Part shown: positions 1 to 9,236 of the stretch, in pieces
How the letters are laid out: every line of letters begins with the position of its first letter
Numbering within the stretch: position 1 is the first letter of the stretch
Source: Clostridium chromiireducens
GTDB lineage: Bacteria > Bacillota > Clostridia > Clostridiales > Clostridiaceae
DNA: 64,000 nucleotides
Direction: 5' to 3'
Assembly: GCF_002029255.1 (NCBI RefSeq)
Contig: NZ_MZGT01000019.1
Span: 20,355-84,354 of the forward strand
Made by a program: the position numbers and the translations under genes
The notes under the pieces: model-generated
Told to the model about the DNA's origin: nothing
Databases searched by the model: none
What the model saw: the letters and a program-made list of their open reading frames with translations, nothing else

Positions 1-1502
1 TCTATGTTTTCGGATCTTGATGGCTCATAAGTAAAATTTCTATAGGCAAATCCTTGTGTTATTAACCCTTCTATAGATAAGTTCATATCTATCTCTTTTA
101 TCTTAGTTTTATATTCATCTGTTAACTCTTTTTCAACACCTTCTAGCATAATATGGGTACATGTTTCTAAAACTGCATCAACATTCCCTCTGGTATTCGC
201 TCTATACCTTTTACTAAATTTACTTACGACTGTAGAAAATCTCTTATCCGAATCCATAGGTATCTCTAAAATCTTTGAATTTTTGCCATCTATAGCTGCT
301 TTATATATCTTTTTCTTAGCCGCATAGTTTAGAAAAGCCAGTTCATCTAATTCACCATTTCCAGCGTTACCTCCTACATTATAAATAGCATTATTACATA
401 ATAAAGATATTTCTACTATTCTATCAAAAGTTATCTCTTTTGTATAAGGATCATCCGTGGATATGATAGTATCATTAAAAAATAGTTTTTTTACAACCAT
501 TTCTTTCTTACTTATTGCTCCAACTTTATCTAAAAACAAAATATTCACATCTCTTATTAAATTAAAAACCGAAAAATTAATTATTTCTATATTATCATCT
601 AAGAACTTCTTAATTACGCGTTTATAAATAAGTCTTGCAATTATTGTGACAGGGAAACATCCTAAAGCAAACAATGCTGTAGAGATATAATTTTTTTCTG
701 CATCCTGTCCTATGTATACAAAATATGACCCTACTATAATAATTCCCGAAAAATATGTTATGAGATATTTTTCTAAAAACTTCGCTATCATTGCTCCAAA
801 ATTATGTTTCCTATTACTAGCATAGGTTAACATCGCAAGCATACGTCCTAATTGAGTGGAGTTTCCTGTGGCGATGACAATTCCTACCCCTCTACCCGAT
901 TTTATTACTGAACCTTTAAATAAAATATTCTTCATATCTGTGAGAGATGAAATAATGCCTACTATTTTACTCTCAAACTTTTCTTTATAAAAAGCTTCCC
1001 CAGTTATACTCTTTTCATCCACCTTTATATCTTCTGCACTTATTATCCTTATATCTGCAGGAATAACTGAATCCTTACCAAACTTAACAATGTCACCCAT
1101 CACTAATTCTTCAGACTTAACAACTTTTTGTATTCCATCTCTTATAACTATTGTATCTGCTGAATTCAATCTTTCTAATGCACCAATTTCTTTATCCCTT
1201 TTAATAGAGTGCCTTATCGTTAATACCAAATTTGATATTGTCATTGCAACTGCCATTCCACCAAGTAAAAACTGCCCGAACATAAATAAAATTATTGGAA
1301 TTATTATATATATAATTACTGACCTTTGTCTTAATGAATTAAGTATATGTTTATATAATTTATTTCCACTAGGCAAATCAATCTTATTTGTACCATATTT
1401 CATCGTTAGTGTCTCATAATCATTTTGACTAATTCCACTTTGTACATTACTATTTAATAATTCAACTATTTGAGTCCAAGAATTATTACAATACTTTTCC
1501 AA
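1..1502 (-). CDS. P-type ATPase-like protein, C-terminus cut by window edge, degenerate core motifs
   Basis: About 500 codons are visible, read from the window edge back to a TTG start at 1502-1500, which has a GGTGGGG ribosome site just upstream and an in-frame TAG at 1518-1520. The layout is that of a cation P-type ATPase: hydrophobic hairpin near residues 60-95, actuator domain with the TGE motif (DEKSITGEAF), further membrane helices, and the start of the P and N domains. The phosphorylation motif DKTGT reads DKVGA (Asp325 kept, both Thr lost). The usual PEGL of transmembrane helix 4 is absent; the local sequence is ALGCFPVTI. The Asp remains, so partial activity cannot be excluded, but the motif set suggests a divergent or regulatory pump. 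It follows spoVAE on the same strand, so a sporulation role is possible (inference). Confidence 0.75.
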   Translation of the reverse strand, partial: MEKYCNNSWTQIVELLNSNVQSGISQNDYETLTMKYGTNKIDLPSGNKLYKHILNSLRQRSVIIYIIIPIILFMFGQFLLGGMAVAMTISNLVLTIRHSIKRDKEIGALERLNSADTIVIRDGIQKVVKSEELVMGDIVKFGKDSVIPADIRIISAEDIKVDEKSITGEAFYKEKFESKIVGIISSLTDMKNILFKGSVIKSGRGVGIVIATGNSTQLGRMLAMLTYASNRKHNFGAMIAKFLEKYLITYFSGIIIVGSYFVYIGQDAEKNYISTALFALGCFPVTIIARLIYKRVIKKFLDDNIEIINFSVFNLIRDVNILFLDKVGAISKKEMVVKKLFFNDTIISTDDPYTKEITFDRIVEISLLCNNAIYNVGGNAGNGELDELAFLNYAAKKKIYKAAIDGKNSKILEIPMDSDKRFSTVVSKFSKRYRANTRGNVDAVLETCTHIMLEGVEKELTDEYKTKIKEIDMNLSIEGLITQGFAYRNFTYEPSRSENI

Positions 1503-1766
1503 ATGAACCCCACCATTCTAAATCACTTCATTTATCTATTTTATATGTATGCTATCTTTATCATTTTATATATTCACATTTCTTTATAGTATAATTATAC
1601 GTGTTAAGGCATAAAAAGGCAAAATTTTAATATTTATTTATTTTTTCGATACATTTTTATTTTTCTTAATACTATTTTGCTCTATTAAATTAAATTATAA
1701 TAACTATTGTAGATTTTATGGGGTACATCTTTAACATTACTTTATTTAATATTTCTAATAATGACT

Positions 1767-2123
1767 TTACTTTTTAGTTTTAGGATTAAAAATAAGCGCC
1801 ATAAAATAACCAAAAAATATGGATGCTGTAATTCCCGCAGCAGCTCCTTTAATACCTCCGGTAAACGCTCCTATTAAACCTGTTTCTTTTACTTCCTTTA
1901 TCGCAGCCTTAGCTAAAGAGTTTCCAAAACTAGGCAATGGAACCGTTGCTCCTGCTCCACCAATTTCAACTAATTTATCATACCAGCCAAAAGCTCCTAC
2001 GACAGCTCCGAGAACAACAAATAATACTAATATTCTTCCTGGTGTTAACTTTGTAAGATCTATTAATATCTGTCCTATAACGCAAATAATACCTCCAATT
2101 ATAAATGCACTTATATAATTCAT
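1767..2123 (-). CDS. spoVAE: Stage V sporulation protein AE
   Basis: A 118-residue, very hydrophobic integral membrane protein with a conserved GGAGATVPLP loop and glycine-rich helices, typical of SpoVAE (SpoVAEb) and paralogous to SpoVAC upstream. SpoVA proteins form the inner-membrane channel that moves Ca-dipicolinic acid into the developing spore and out again at germination. It is the last of three spoVA genes, 59 nt after spoVAD, in the clostridial order C-D-E. No spoVAA, spoVAB or spoVAF is present, as is usual for clostridia. The conserved loop is also seen in SpoVAC as GGAGTVVPITG. The start is the only in-frame ATG at the N-terminus. Confidence 0.93.
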   Translation of the reverse strand: MNYISAFIIGGIICVIGQILIDLTKLTPGRILVLFVVLGAVVGAFGWYDKLVEIGGAGATVPLPSFGNSLAKAAIKEVKETGLIGAFTGGIKGAAAGITASIFFGYFMALIFNPKTKK

Positions 2124-2182
2124 TTAAAGCTTCATCCTTTCATAGTAAGATATTCTTTAAAAATAAGATTTTACTATTTTAT

Positions 2183-3202
2183 TTAATTCATTTCTATTGC
2201 CACTGCATGAGCTATTCCTGGAATCGTTTCACCTTGAAGAGAGGATGTTGTGCTCATAAGTGCACCTGTCGAAACTAGTAATATTTTCTTAATCTCTTTT
2301 TTCATAAGTCTTTTATACAAATATCCAGTAAATACAACCGCCGAACATCCACATCCACTACCGCCCGATTGAGTATTCTGATTTTCATTATCGAATATAA
2401 TTTCACCACAATCTATGTGCTGCTTGCTAATATCATACCCAAATTCTTGAATTAATTTATCAGTAAGCGCTTTCCCTATTACCCCTAAATCTCCTGTAGC
2501 TATAATATCATAATCTTCAGGTTTTCTTCCTGTATCTTTAAAATGACTTACTATTGTGTCAGCAGCTGCAGGTGCCATCGCAGCGCCCATGTTATTAGCA
2601 TCTTTTTGCCCATAATCTTTTACTATTCCTGTTGTCACATAAGTTACTTCTGGAAAATTCCCTTCATGACCAAGAACCACTGCCCCTGAGCCCGTCACTG
2701 TCCATTGTGCTGTTTGCGCTCTTTGAGATCCATATTCAAGTGGAAATCTGAATTGTCTTTCAGCAGAACTAAAGTGAGAGGAAGTTGTTGCAACCACATG
2801 ATTAGCAAATCCACCATCCATTATGATTGATGCTAAACTTAATGATTCTGACATAGTAGAACATGCTCCATATAATCCAAAAAACGGGATACTAAATTCT
2901 CTAGCAGCAAAACTTGATGAAATTATTTGATTTAATAAATCTCCAGAAAATAAATAATCTATATCTGCTTCCTTAAGATTTGCTTTTTTTAAAGCTTGAG
3001 ATATAGCTGTAAACATCATTTGGCTTTCTGCTTTTTCAAAACTTTTCTTTCCTAATGTATCATCATCCAATATTTCATCAAAGTATTTACTTAGAGGTCC
3101 TTCTCCTTCTTTGGGTCCTACAATTGAATGTGCTGCTATTATTTTAGGTGGATTATCCAACTTTACTGTTTGACCTCCCATCCTTTTATTGCCCCTTTGC
3201 AT
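2183..3202 (-). CDS. spoVAD: Stage V sporulation protein AD
   Basis: A soluble SpoVA component with a thiolase/FabH-like fold that binds dipicolinic acid and docks on the SpoVA channel. The N-terminus carries the family signature GNKRMGGQTV, followed by the LDNPPKI and SIVGPKEGEG blocks and, near the C-terminus, the conserved GGSGCGCSA segment. Length (339 residues) is normal. An in-frame ATG at 3211 lies only one base from the AGGAGG site (3213-3218), too close for initiation. The ATG at 3202 lies ten bases away and gives the expected MQRGNKRMGG start, so it is preferred. It lies between spoVAC and spoVAE in one operon. Confidence 0.95.
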   Translation of the reverse strand: MQRGNKRMGGQTVKLDNPPKIIAAHSIVGPKEGEGPLSKYFDEILDDDTLGKKSFEKAESQMMFTAISQALKKANLKEADIDYLFSGDLLNQIISSSFAAREFSIPFFGLYGACSTMSESLSLASIIMDGGFANHVVATTSSHFSSAERQFRFPLEYGSQRAQTAQWTVTGSGAVVLGHEGNFPEVTYVTTGIVKDYGQKDANNMGAAMAPAAADTIVSHFKDTGRKPEDYDIIATGDLGVIGKALTDKLIQEFGYDISKQHIDCGEIIFDNENQNTQSGGSGCGCSAVVFTGYLYKRLMKKEIKKILLVSTGALMSTTSSLQGETIPGIAHAVAIEMN

Positions 3203-3278
3203 ACTAACCATTCCTCCTATATTTCTAGTTTTAAATAATAATTGAATTTATATATTTTATCTTAACATTCATCATTTT

Positions 3279-3758
3279 CTATATAATAGTAATTATGTAA
3301 TATACTATACCAATAATTACTGAGCTACCAATTCCATACACTAGTACTGGTCCTGCAATTTTAAACATATTAGATGCAACTCCAAACACAAAACCTTCTT
3401 TTTTGAACTCTATTGCCGGTGAAACTATTGCATTAGAAAAACCTGTGATCGGTACGACTGTACCAGCACCTCCAAAATCAGCAATCTTTGCATATATACC
3501 AGTTCCTGTTAACAAAGCTCCTAAGAATATCATTATAATAGGAACAATATTCATTACCTGCTCTTGATCTAGTCCAAAGCCTGCAGCTATATTATAAATG
3601 AATTGCCCTACATCACAAATTAAACCTCCAACTATAAAAGCTTTAAAGCAGTCTTCTAGTATTTTAGATTTAGGAGTGGCCTCACTTGCCATTTTTTTAT
3701 ACTTTTCCATAATCTTATTTTCTTCAATTCCATAATTATTACTAACCAAACTTGTCAC
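3279..3758 (-). CDS. spoVAC: Stage V sporulation protein AC
   Basis: A membrane protein with several hydrophobic helices and the family blocks FIVGGLICDVGQ and GGAGTVVPITG. SpoVAC is the mechanosensitive-type membrane subunit of the dipicolinic acid channel. The longest reading starts with GTG at 3758, but that codon almost touches the GGAG ribosome site. A TTG three codons later (ten bases from the site) or the ATG at about 3710 are alternatives, so the first 16 residues are uncertain. It heads the spoVA operon; a long terminator hairpin separates it from sigF. A sigma-G promoter is expected for spoVA, but I could not see a convincing one. Confidence 0.92.
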   Translation of the reverse strand: MTSLVSNNYGIEENKIMEKYKKMASEATPKSKILEDCFKAFIVGGLICDVGQFIYNIAAGFGLDQEQVMNIVPIIMIFLGALLTGTGIYAKIADFGGAGTVVPITGFSNAIVSPAIEFKKEGFVFGVASNMFKIAGPVLVYGIGSSVIIGIVYYIITII

Positions 3759-3833
3759 TCTCCTTTTTACCTATATACCTATTATTTTCAAATCCCTGAA
3801 AGATAACCGTGTTATTTTATGGTAAACAATAAA

Positions 3834-3880
3834 GAGTATATATTATTTTAATCTATGATTAAAATAATATATACTCTTTA
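3834..3880 (-). terminator. Terminator after spoIIA operon
   Basis: A near-perfect inverted repeat with about 20 bp per arm (AGAGTATATATTATTTTAAT and its complement) and a 5-base loop, directly after sigF. It separates the spoIIA transcript from spoVA. The minus-strand continuation is TTTATTG, a modest U tract. Confidence 0.7.
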
Positions 3881-3904
3881 TTATGATTTTAGTCTTTTAG
3901 TAAA

Positions 3905-4660
3905 CTAGTCCTCTAGTTTTTTTCTCATTTCCATTAATACTTTCTTTTCAATTCTAGACACCTGAACCTGACTTATTCCAAGCATTTTTGCTACTTGAAC
4001 TTGTGTTTTATCTTTAAAGTAACGTAACATTATAATTTGTCTAGCTTTATTATCTAAACTATTCAGTGCTTCTTTAAGAGCTATCCTCTCAATAAGATTT
4101 CCATCATCTACACTTTTTTCACTTAACTTATCGATTAAAAGAACTGGTGATCCATCATCTTGATGAATAGTATCATACAAGTATTGCAGGCTGTTTGAAG
4201 ATTCTATCGCAAACAAAATCTCTTCTTTATCAACATCTGCATATTCCGCAAGTTCCTCTATAGTTGGCGATCTCTTAAGCTTTTTGGTTAAGACTTCCTT
4301 ATGAAAATGTATCTTTCTTGCTAAACTTTTAACATTACGACTTACTTTTATCATCCCATCATCTCTTAGGAATCTTTTAATTTCTCCTATAATCATAGGA
4401 ACTGCATAAGTCGAAAACTTAACATTATAAGTTAGATCAAAATTATTTATAGCTTTCACGAGTCCAATTGATCCTATTTGAAATATATCTTCATAATCAT
4501 ACCCTCTATTTAAAAACTTTTTACTGATAGATGATACTAATGGTAAATTCATCTCTATTAGTTTATTCATAGCATCAGTATCACCACTTCTAGCTAAAGC
4601 TAATAGTTCTGGATTTTTGTCATAATTATAATCCTCTCGTTTTAAATCCTCTTTTTCCAT
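3905..4660 (-). CDS. sigF: Forespore RNA polymerase sigma factor SigF (SpoIIAC)
   Basis: Sigma-70 family factor of the SigF/SigG/SigB group. Region 2 contains FQIGSIGLVKAINNFD and the block KFSTYAVPMIIGEIKRFLRD, nearly identical to Bacillus SigF. Region 4 ends with the helix-turn-helix TQVQVAKMLGISQVQVSRIEKK-like segment (about residues 220-241). SigF is the first compartment-specific sigma factor, active in the forespore after release from SpoIIAB. A GTG at 4669 is in frame, but it forms part of AGGTG, a ribosome site six bases before the ATG at 4660, so the ATG is preferred. The gene is essentially contiguous with spoIIAB, suggesting translational coupling. Confidence 0.95.
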   Translation of the reverse strand: MEKEDLKREDYNYDKNPELLALARSGDTDAMNKLIEMNLPLVSSISKKFLNRGYDYEDIFQIGSIGLVKAINNFDLTYNVKFSTYAVPMIIGEIKRFLRDDGMIKVSRNVKSLARKIHFHKEVLTKKLKRSPTIEELAEYADVDKEEILFAIESSNSLQYLYDTIHQDDGSPVLLIDKLSEKSVDDGNLIERIALKEALNSLDNKARQIIMLRYFKDKTQVQVAKMLGISQVQVSRIEKKVLMEMRKKLED

Positions 4661-4669
4661 CTTTTTCAC

Positions 4670-5101
4670 CTAACTTACCACGTTAAATTTCTTCTTAATT
4701 ACCACCTTTGTACCAATTCCCTTTTCACTTTCTACTTCCAAATTGTCCATAAATGTTTCCATAACAGTAAAACCCATACCGGACCTTTCTAGATCTGGTC
4801 TTGATGTATATAATGGTTCCATAGCCTGCTCTATATCATCAATACCTATTCCTTTGTCACTAATTATTATTTTTACTTCATCTTCATTAATTTCTGCTTC
4901 GATTCTAATTATTCCATCTTCCTTATTCTCATACCCATGTATTATAGAATTAGTAACTGCTTCTGATACTGCTGTTTTAACATCATTTATTTCATCAATT
5001 GTTGGATCTAATTGAGAAACAAAAGCCGCTACAGCAACTCTTGCAAAAGCCTCATTTTGAGACTTACTTACAAACTCAACACTCATTTTATTGTCAGACA
5101 T
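4670..5101 (-). CDS. spoIIAB: Anti-sigma F factor, serine kinase SpoIIAB
   Basis: GHKL-fold kinase with the Bergerat ATP-binding motifs: N box [14 protein letters not shown]1 box DKGIGI and G2 box SGMGF. It binds and inhibits SigF and phosphorylates SpoIIAA. The chosen ATG at 5101 has GGAGGGG five bases upstream and gives the usual [10 protein letters not shown] start. The longer reading from 5125 has no ribosome site and would overlap the end of spoIIAA. Length is 143 residues, as expected. It is the middle gene of spoIIAA-spoIIAB-sigF. Confidence 0.95.
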   Translation of the reverse strand: MSDNKMSVEFVSKSQNEAFARVAVAAFVSQLDPTIDEINDVKTAVSEAVTNSIIHGYENKEDGIIRIEAEINEDEVKIIISDKGIGIDDIEQAMEPLYTSRPDLERSGMGFTVMETFMDNLEVESEKGIGTKVVIKKKFNVVS

Positions 5102-5115
5102 GATAACCCCTCCAT

Positions 5116-5451
5116 CTAAATGCACCTTACTGCTTCATCTACAGTATTATAATTTTTAATTACTTTATATAAACCTGCTAATTCAAAAATTCTATTCACA
5201 TTCTTACTAGGTTCTGCTACGCAAAGCCGCCCCCCTTTATTTGATAACTTTTTATATCGCCCAATAACCGCACCAATTCCCGAACTATCCATAAAAGTTA
5301 CTCCTGAAAAATCCATTACTGCTTTCTCTATGTTATCTCTGTCAATTCTATCATCAATCTTTACTCTAACTTCTTCTGCACTATTATGATCTAACTCCCC
5401 ACTGAGAGTAATTATTAGAATATTTTCTTTTTTATCAAATTTTAAATACAT
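5116..5451 (-). CDS. spoIIAA: Anti-sigma F factor antagonist SpoIIAA
   Basis: A 111-residue STAS-domain protein. The phosphorylation loop [13 protein letters not shown] contains the target serine (Ser57, second Ser of DSSG). The unphosphorylated form displaces SigF from SpoIIAB. It is first in the operon, 14 bp before spoIIAB. The ATG at 5451 has no recognisable Shine-Dalgarno sequence, and an in-frame stop lies nine codons upstream, so no better start exists. Sigma-H control is known for this operon in Bacillus; I could not place a clear sigma-H site upstream. Confidence 0.94.
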   Translation of the reverse strand: MYLKFDKKENILIITLSGELDHNSAEEVRVKIDDRIDRDNIEKAVMDFSGVTFMDSSGIGAVIGRYKKLSNKGGRLCVAEPSKNVNRIFELAGLYKVIKNYNTVDEAVRCI

Positions 5452-5706
5452 ATTAAATAAGAATATCTCAAATAAATTTCATATATAAAATTTACTTATA
5501 AAATTCACAAACACAATAAAGTTTAAACTAATAAAGTTTTTAACATATTATATTCTGAATATACATATAGTATTATGAGATATTCTGACTTCACCTCCTC
5601 CTTGACTTAATTTCACCCTTTTACCATATTTTAGCATAATATTTTATTCAACGTCAAACTATTTATTACATTTTTTTCTATTTACTAATTAAATCAAGCT
5701 ATAATA
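5452..5706. other. Gene-free upstream region of spoIIA
   Basis: AT-rich spacer between spoIIAA and the lon-like terminator. The one striking element is AAGGAGGAGGTGAAG on the minus strand (about 5590-5603), a very strong ribosome-binding-like sequence about 140 bases before spoIIAA. It is followed by a GTG-initiated frame of only 23 codons whose start is too close to the site. No convincing promoter or longer gene was seen. Confidence 0.5.
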
Positions 5707-5770
5707 AATAAAAATAGGTGCTATTGCTTAATATTTTCTTATTACTAATGCAAAGACATCTATTTTTATT
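5707..5770 (-). terminator. Probable terminator of the Lon-like protease gene
   Basis: Inverted repeat AAATAAAAATAG...CTATTTTTATTT with a long loop, 70-135 bases after the stop codon of the protease gene. On the minus strand the 3' arm is U-rich. Confidence 0.5.
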
Positions 5771-5842
5771 TGATTAATATTTATTTTATTGAATTAAATT
5801 ATTATAAATATAAGATTAATATCACTAATTATTTTCTAAATA

Positions 5843-8155
5843 TTATTTACCATTCTTCTTCTTTCCACTTTTATATTTCATAATTTCGGTTTCTATTTCC
5901 TTATAAAAGCTTTTAATAGATTCACCCTCATCTAATATTAAAACTTCAATAGCATCTTCTAAGGTATCCATAGTATATATATGAAATTTCTTCTTTTTAA
6001 TGTCCTCTTCAACTTCACTTCTTAATATTAATTCATCAACATTTGTACTTGGTATTAGGACTCCCTTACCACTTATTTTATCTATAGCACTACATACTCT
6101 ATGAAATCCTTCAATTTTTTCATTAACCCCACCTATTGCTTGAATTTCTCCAAATTGATTTATAGATCCAGTTACTGCTATATTTTGTCTTATTGGTCTC
6201 TTACTTAATGCAGATAATATACAAATAATTTCAGCCACAGATGCACTGTCTCCCTCTACCATTCCATAAGTCTGTTCAAAGCTTAATTGAAGATCTACAG
6301 GCAATCTTTCATATGGACTTATTAAATTACTTAAAACTCCTCGAAGAGTACTAATTGATTTTTCATGAATATTTCCACTCATTTTACTTTCCTTGTGAAT
6401 ATCAATTATTCTTCCATCTCCAATATGAGATAAACATGTTACTCTCATTGGTTTACCAAAGCTATAAGCACCATTTCCAACTACAGCAAGTGCATTTATT
6501 ACACCAACCTTAGTTCCATTTGTAGTAATTAATATTTTCTTATTTTTATAATTATCCATTATATCTTCTAAAATTTTTTCATCCTCGTAAGCAACCTCAA
6601 TTATATCTTTTTTCTCAATATTTTTTCTATCCTCATCTTTGGCATTGTTATTAGCTAGATATAGTAATTTATTAATATAATAATCATCTATAGATATTTT
6701 ATTTCTTTGCCCAGCCACCCTAGCCAAATATTTCATTATCTCATTAAGGGCGTCATCTGTTATATCTAGCAAATTATCTTTATTTATTTTTTCCTTAATC
6801 ATAGATGCAACAGAATTTTTAGTATTATTGCTATATTTAAGTTCAGTATCAGCGTCTATTCTAATTGGGAATATTCTTTTAAAATCTTCATCATTATCAT
6901 GCAATATTTGAAAACTCTCATAATCTCCTATAATAACAACTTTTAAATTAATTGGAATAGACTCAGGTTTTAAACCAGCAATCGATATTACTTCCAAGTA
7001 ACTTTTAGTATAATTATAATTTACTTTCCCATGAATCAATGCTTTTTTTAGATAATAATAACTCAATCCACTGCTTATTAAAGAACTCAATCTTACTATC
7101 AAGCACCCTTCATTAGCCTTTAATAAACTTCCTGCGCTAATTAAGGAGATATCAGTACTATATCCACCGTTATTATTTCTATATTCAATATTTCCAATTA
7201 AATTCCCAATAGTAGGGTCTTCTTCATAGATAACATTAGGGGTACTTACATTAGAATTATCAACAATTACATTTATATCATAATTAGAGAATATCTCTTT
7301 TATACTTTCTTCATCTTCCTCTAAATTAATCGTATAACAATCAACCACTTTTTCCTCAATATCGTCATACATTTGAAGTAAATACTTATATACATCATCT
7401 TGAGATATAAATTGTAGTAATAAATCATCCTTATATTTCTGCATATTCTTCTTTATATAATCTCTATAAATCTCTTTAAGTTTTTCAATAGAGCTTATTT
7501 CAATGTCTTTCAATGTCTCTAAAATAATTTCTGCTTCTTTTTTTAATTTTGATGCTTGCTTTTCAATAGTCTCTTGAGTATCTGACTCTAAATTTTCATA
7601 ATCATTTTCAGTCATTTCGTCGCCTTCGTCTTTCAATGGAATAAATACAAATCCACCGCTAGTTGCTTTAACATCGAAATTCTTAGTCTTAGCCGAATCC
7701 ATAAGCTTAGTTATATAATCATTTCTTTTTTCACTTATTTCCTCAATTATGCTTTCTTTTTCATCATCAGAAGAGCTTGTATAAAAATTCATTATACACT
7801 CAAAATACTTCTCTTTAAGTTCGTCAATCATTTCTTTTAGTAAATTACCTCTTCCATTCGGTAAAAATAATGCAATAGGACTCATTTGTTCTTGGGAAAT
7901 TGCATAGCAGATATCCTTAGGTGGTGGAAGATTCTTGTATACACTCTTAATATATTCTATTAATTCATTTAACTTCTCTTTTGAAAATGAGTCAACATAA
8001 TATATATTGTATCCGTCCTTTTCAATATTCAAAGCCTTTTTTACTTTATTTAAAGTATATTCTAATTCCGGTATTTTATTAATTTTACTTTTCCTAACTG
8101 TATCTGTGCTTGAAGCACTAAAAATCACTTCACTTGGAGTTAATTCTTTCTTCAT
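5843..8155 (-). CDS. Lon-like protease with degenerate ATPase domain
   Basis: A 770-residue protein of the Lon-like S16 group. The C-terminal protease domain has the Ser-Lys dyad: EGDSAS with Ser637 and GGVNEKIEGF with Lys680, spaced 43 residues as in classical Lon. The middle contains the AAA_32-type block GSLLKANEGCLIVRLSSL, where the Walker B acidic residue is missing. I find no Walker A GxxxxGK[ST] motif. The N-terminal third (residues 110-300) is charged and probably helical. It may act as a peptidase or with weak ATP dependence (inference). An in-frame TAA lies just upstream of the ATG at 8155, so the start is secure. It is transcribed alone. Confidence 0.85.
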   Translation of the reverse strand: MKKELTPSEVIFSASSTDTVRKSKINKIPELEYTLNKVKKALNIEKDGYNIYYVDSFSKEKLNELIEYIKSVYKNLPPPKDICYAISQEQMSPIALFLPNGRGNLLKEMIDELKEKYFECIMNFYTSSSDDEKESIIEEISEKRNDYITKLMDSAKTKNFDVKATSGGFVFIPLKDEGDEMTENDYENLESDTQETIEKQASKLKKEAEIILETLKDIEISSIEKLKEIYRDYIKKNMQKYKDDLLLQFISQDDVYKYLLQMYDDIEEKVVDCYTINLEEDEESIKEIFSNYDINVIVDNSNVSTPNVIYEEDPTIGNLIGNIEYRNNNGGYSTDISLISAGSLLKANEGCLIVRLSSLISSGLSYYYLKKALIHGKVNYNYTKSYLEVISIAGLKPESIPINLKVVIIGDYESFQILHDNDEDFKRIFPIRIDADTELKYSNNTKNSVASMIKEKINKDNLLDITDDALNEIMKYLARVAGQRNKISIDDYYINKLLYLANNNAKDEDRKNIEKKDIIEVAYEDEKILEDIMDNYKNKKILITTNGTKVGVINALAVVGNGAYSFGKPMRVTCLSHIGDGRIIDIHKESKMSGNIHEKSISTLRGVLSNLISPYERLPVDLQLSFEQTYGMVEGDSASVAEIICILSALSKRPIRQNIAVTGSINQFGEIQAIGGVNEKIEGFHRVCSAIDKISGKGVLIPSTNVDELILRSEVEEDIKKKKFHIYTMDTLEDAIEVLILDEGESIKSFYKEIETEIMKYKSGKKKNGK

Positions 8156-8321
8156 ACTTTATACCACTTTGAAATTATTTGTTCTTATAATTAAAATATC
8201 CCAAAGTAGACTCCTCCCTAAATTGATAGTATATACTATTAATATTCTTCAAATAGTAAAATAGATATATTTTTTTGAAAACTAATAATTAAATACGAGA
8301 AATTTATTTATAGATAACCAA

Positions 8322-8590
8322 ACTATAACTTAAACTTATGAGTATAACTCACCGAAATAAAAAACATACTTTTGTTCCAGTTTCCAGGGAATTTTGATGG
8401 GCAATTCTAAGGCTATAAGTTGTGCCCAAAGTGCTAGCCTCAAAGAACAAGCTTTGAACTAGCACATTTGGAACAACTTATAGCCTAAGAATTACATCCA
8501 TAAAAATTCCCAATGAAACCTTCCACAAAAAGTATGTTTCTTATTTCTAGTTGAGATATTTTTCAAAGTATAAACTTAAGTCTTAAATTG
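8322..8590. repeat. Long inverted-repeat element R1 (full-length copy)
   Basis: A single long imperfect hairpin. The left arm includes GGGAATTTTGATGGGCAATT and CTATAAGTTGTGCCC; the right arm carries their reverse complement; the loop lies near CTAGCCTCAAAG. The outer arms pair too (ACCGAAATAAAAAACATAC with GTATGTTTCTTATTTCTAG), as do the flanks (CTTAAACTTATGAG with AAGTATAAACTTAAG). The same architecture recurs at R2-R6. No coding potential. The rest of the 8156-8635 gap is AT-rich spacer. Confidence 0.75.
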
Positions 8591-8635
8591 GATATCTATA
8601 TAGGATAATATGATAAAGTAGGATCAATGAAAATT

Positions 8636-9139
8636 TCACATCTCATTTAGCATCCAAATATAGAAATTTAAAACTCCCGCATATATAAGCCAAATTAAAT
8701 AGGGGAGTAGCAGTGCAGCTACTTTTATTCCCGCTTTTGAATAAAACCTTTTTATTGTTAGAATTACAAAGAATATTAATACAATTAGTTCTATAAACGC
8801 TATTCCGTAAAGTCTAAATCCAAAAAATATTATAGTCCACAAGAAGTTTAATAGCAATTGTATGCTATACACAAACATTGCCGAACTTACATCTATGTTA
8901 TCATATTTCAGAATGTACACTTTATACGATGCTATCCCCATAAGTATATATAGGACTGTCCAAGCAATCGGAAAAACCATTGAGGGAGGTGAAAAAATTG
9001 GTTTTGCCAATCCTTCATATATAGATTTTATATTTGGTACAAAAACTGTTGCAAGACCACCAACTAAAAGTGGAATCGCTATGGATATGATGAATGGAAT
9101 AATTCTAGCTTTCTTCTTTTTCTTCGGATCACTTTTCAT
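8636..9139 (-). CDS. tspO: TspO/MBR family membrane protein
   Basis: A 167-residue protein with five predicted transmembrane helices and the TspO signature: KPIFSPPSMVFPIAWTVLY (about residues 46-64), then QLLLNFLWTIIFFG and YLIWLIYAGVLNFYIWMLN. TspO homologues bind tetrapyrroles and are implicated in porphyrin degradation or stress responses. An unusual lysine run (KKKKK) precedes the first helix, fitting a positive-inside N-terminus. The start has GGGGTG nine bases upstream. It lies 97 bp after the Pip genes on the same strand and may be their distal gene. Confidence 0.9.
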   Translation of the reverse strand: MKSDPKKKKKARIIPFIISIAIPLLVGGLATVFVPNIKSIYEGLAKPIFSPPSMVFPIAWTVLYILMGIASYKVYILKYDNIDVSSAMFVYSIQLLLNFLWTIIFFGFRLYGIAFIELIVLIFFVILTIKRFYSKAGIKVAALLLPYLIWLIYAGVLNFYIWMLNEM

Positions 9140-9236
9140 ATATTATATCACCCCAAAATTCAACTAATTTACAATTTTATTTAGCTTATTTAATATATGA
9201 AATAACTTGCCAAATTATGAATAACAATTATTAAGT

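Noticed and set aside
5452..5700. Sigma-H promoter for spoIIA.
   Set aside because: GAAT-type -10 sequences exist, but no AGGA-type -35 at the right distance.
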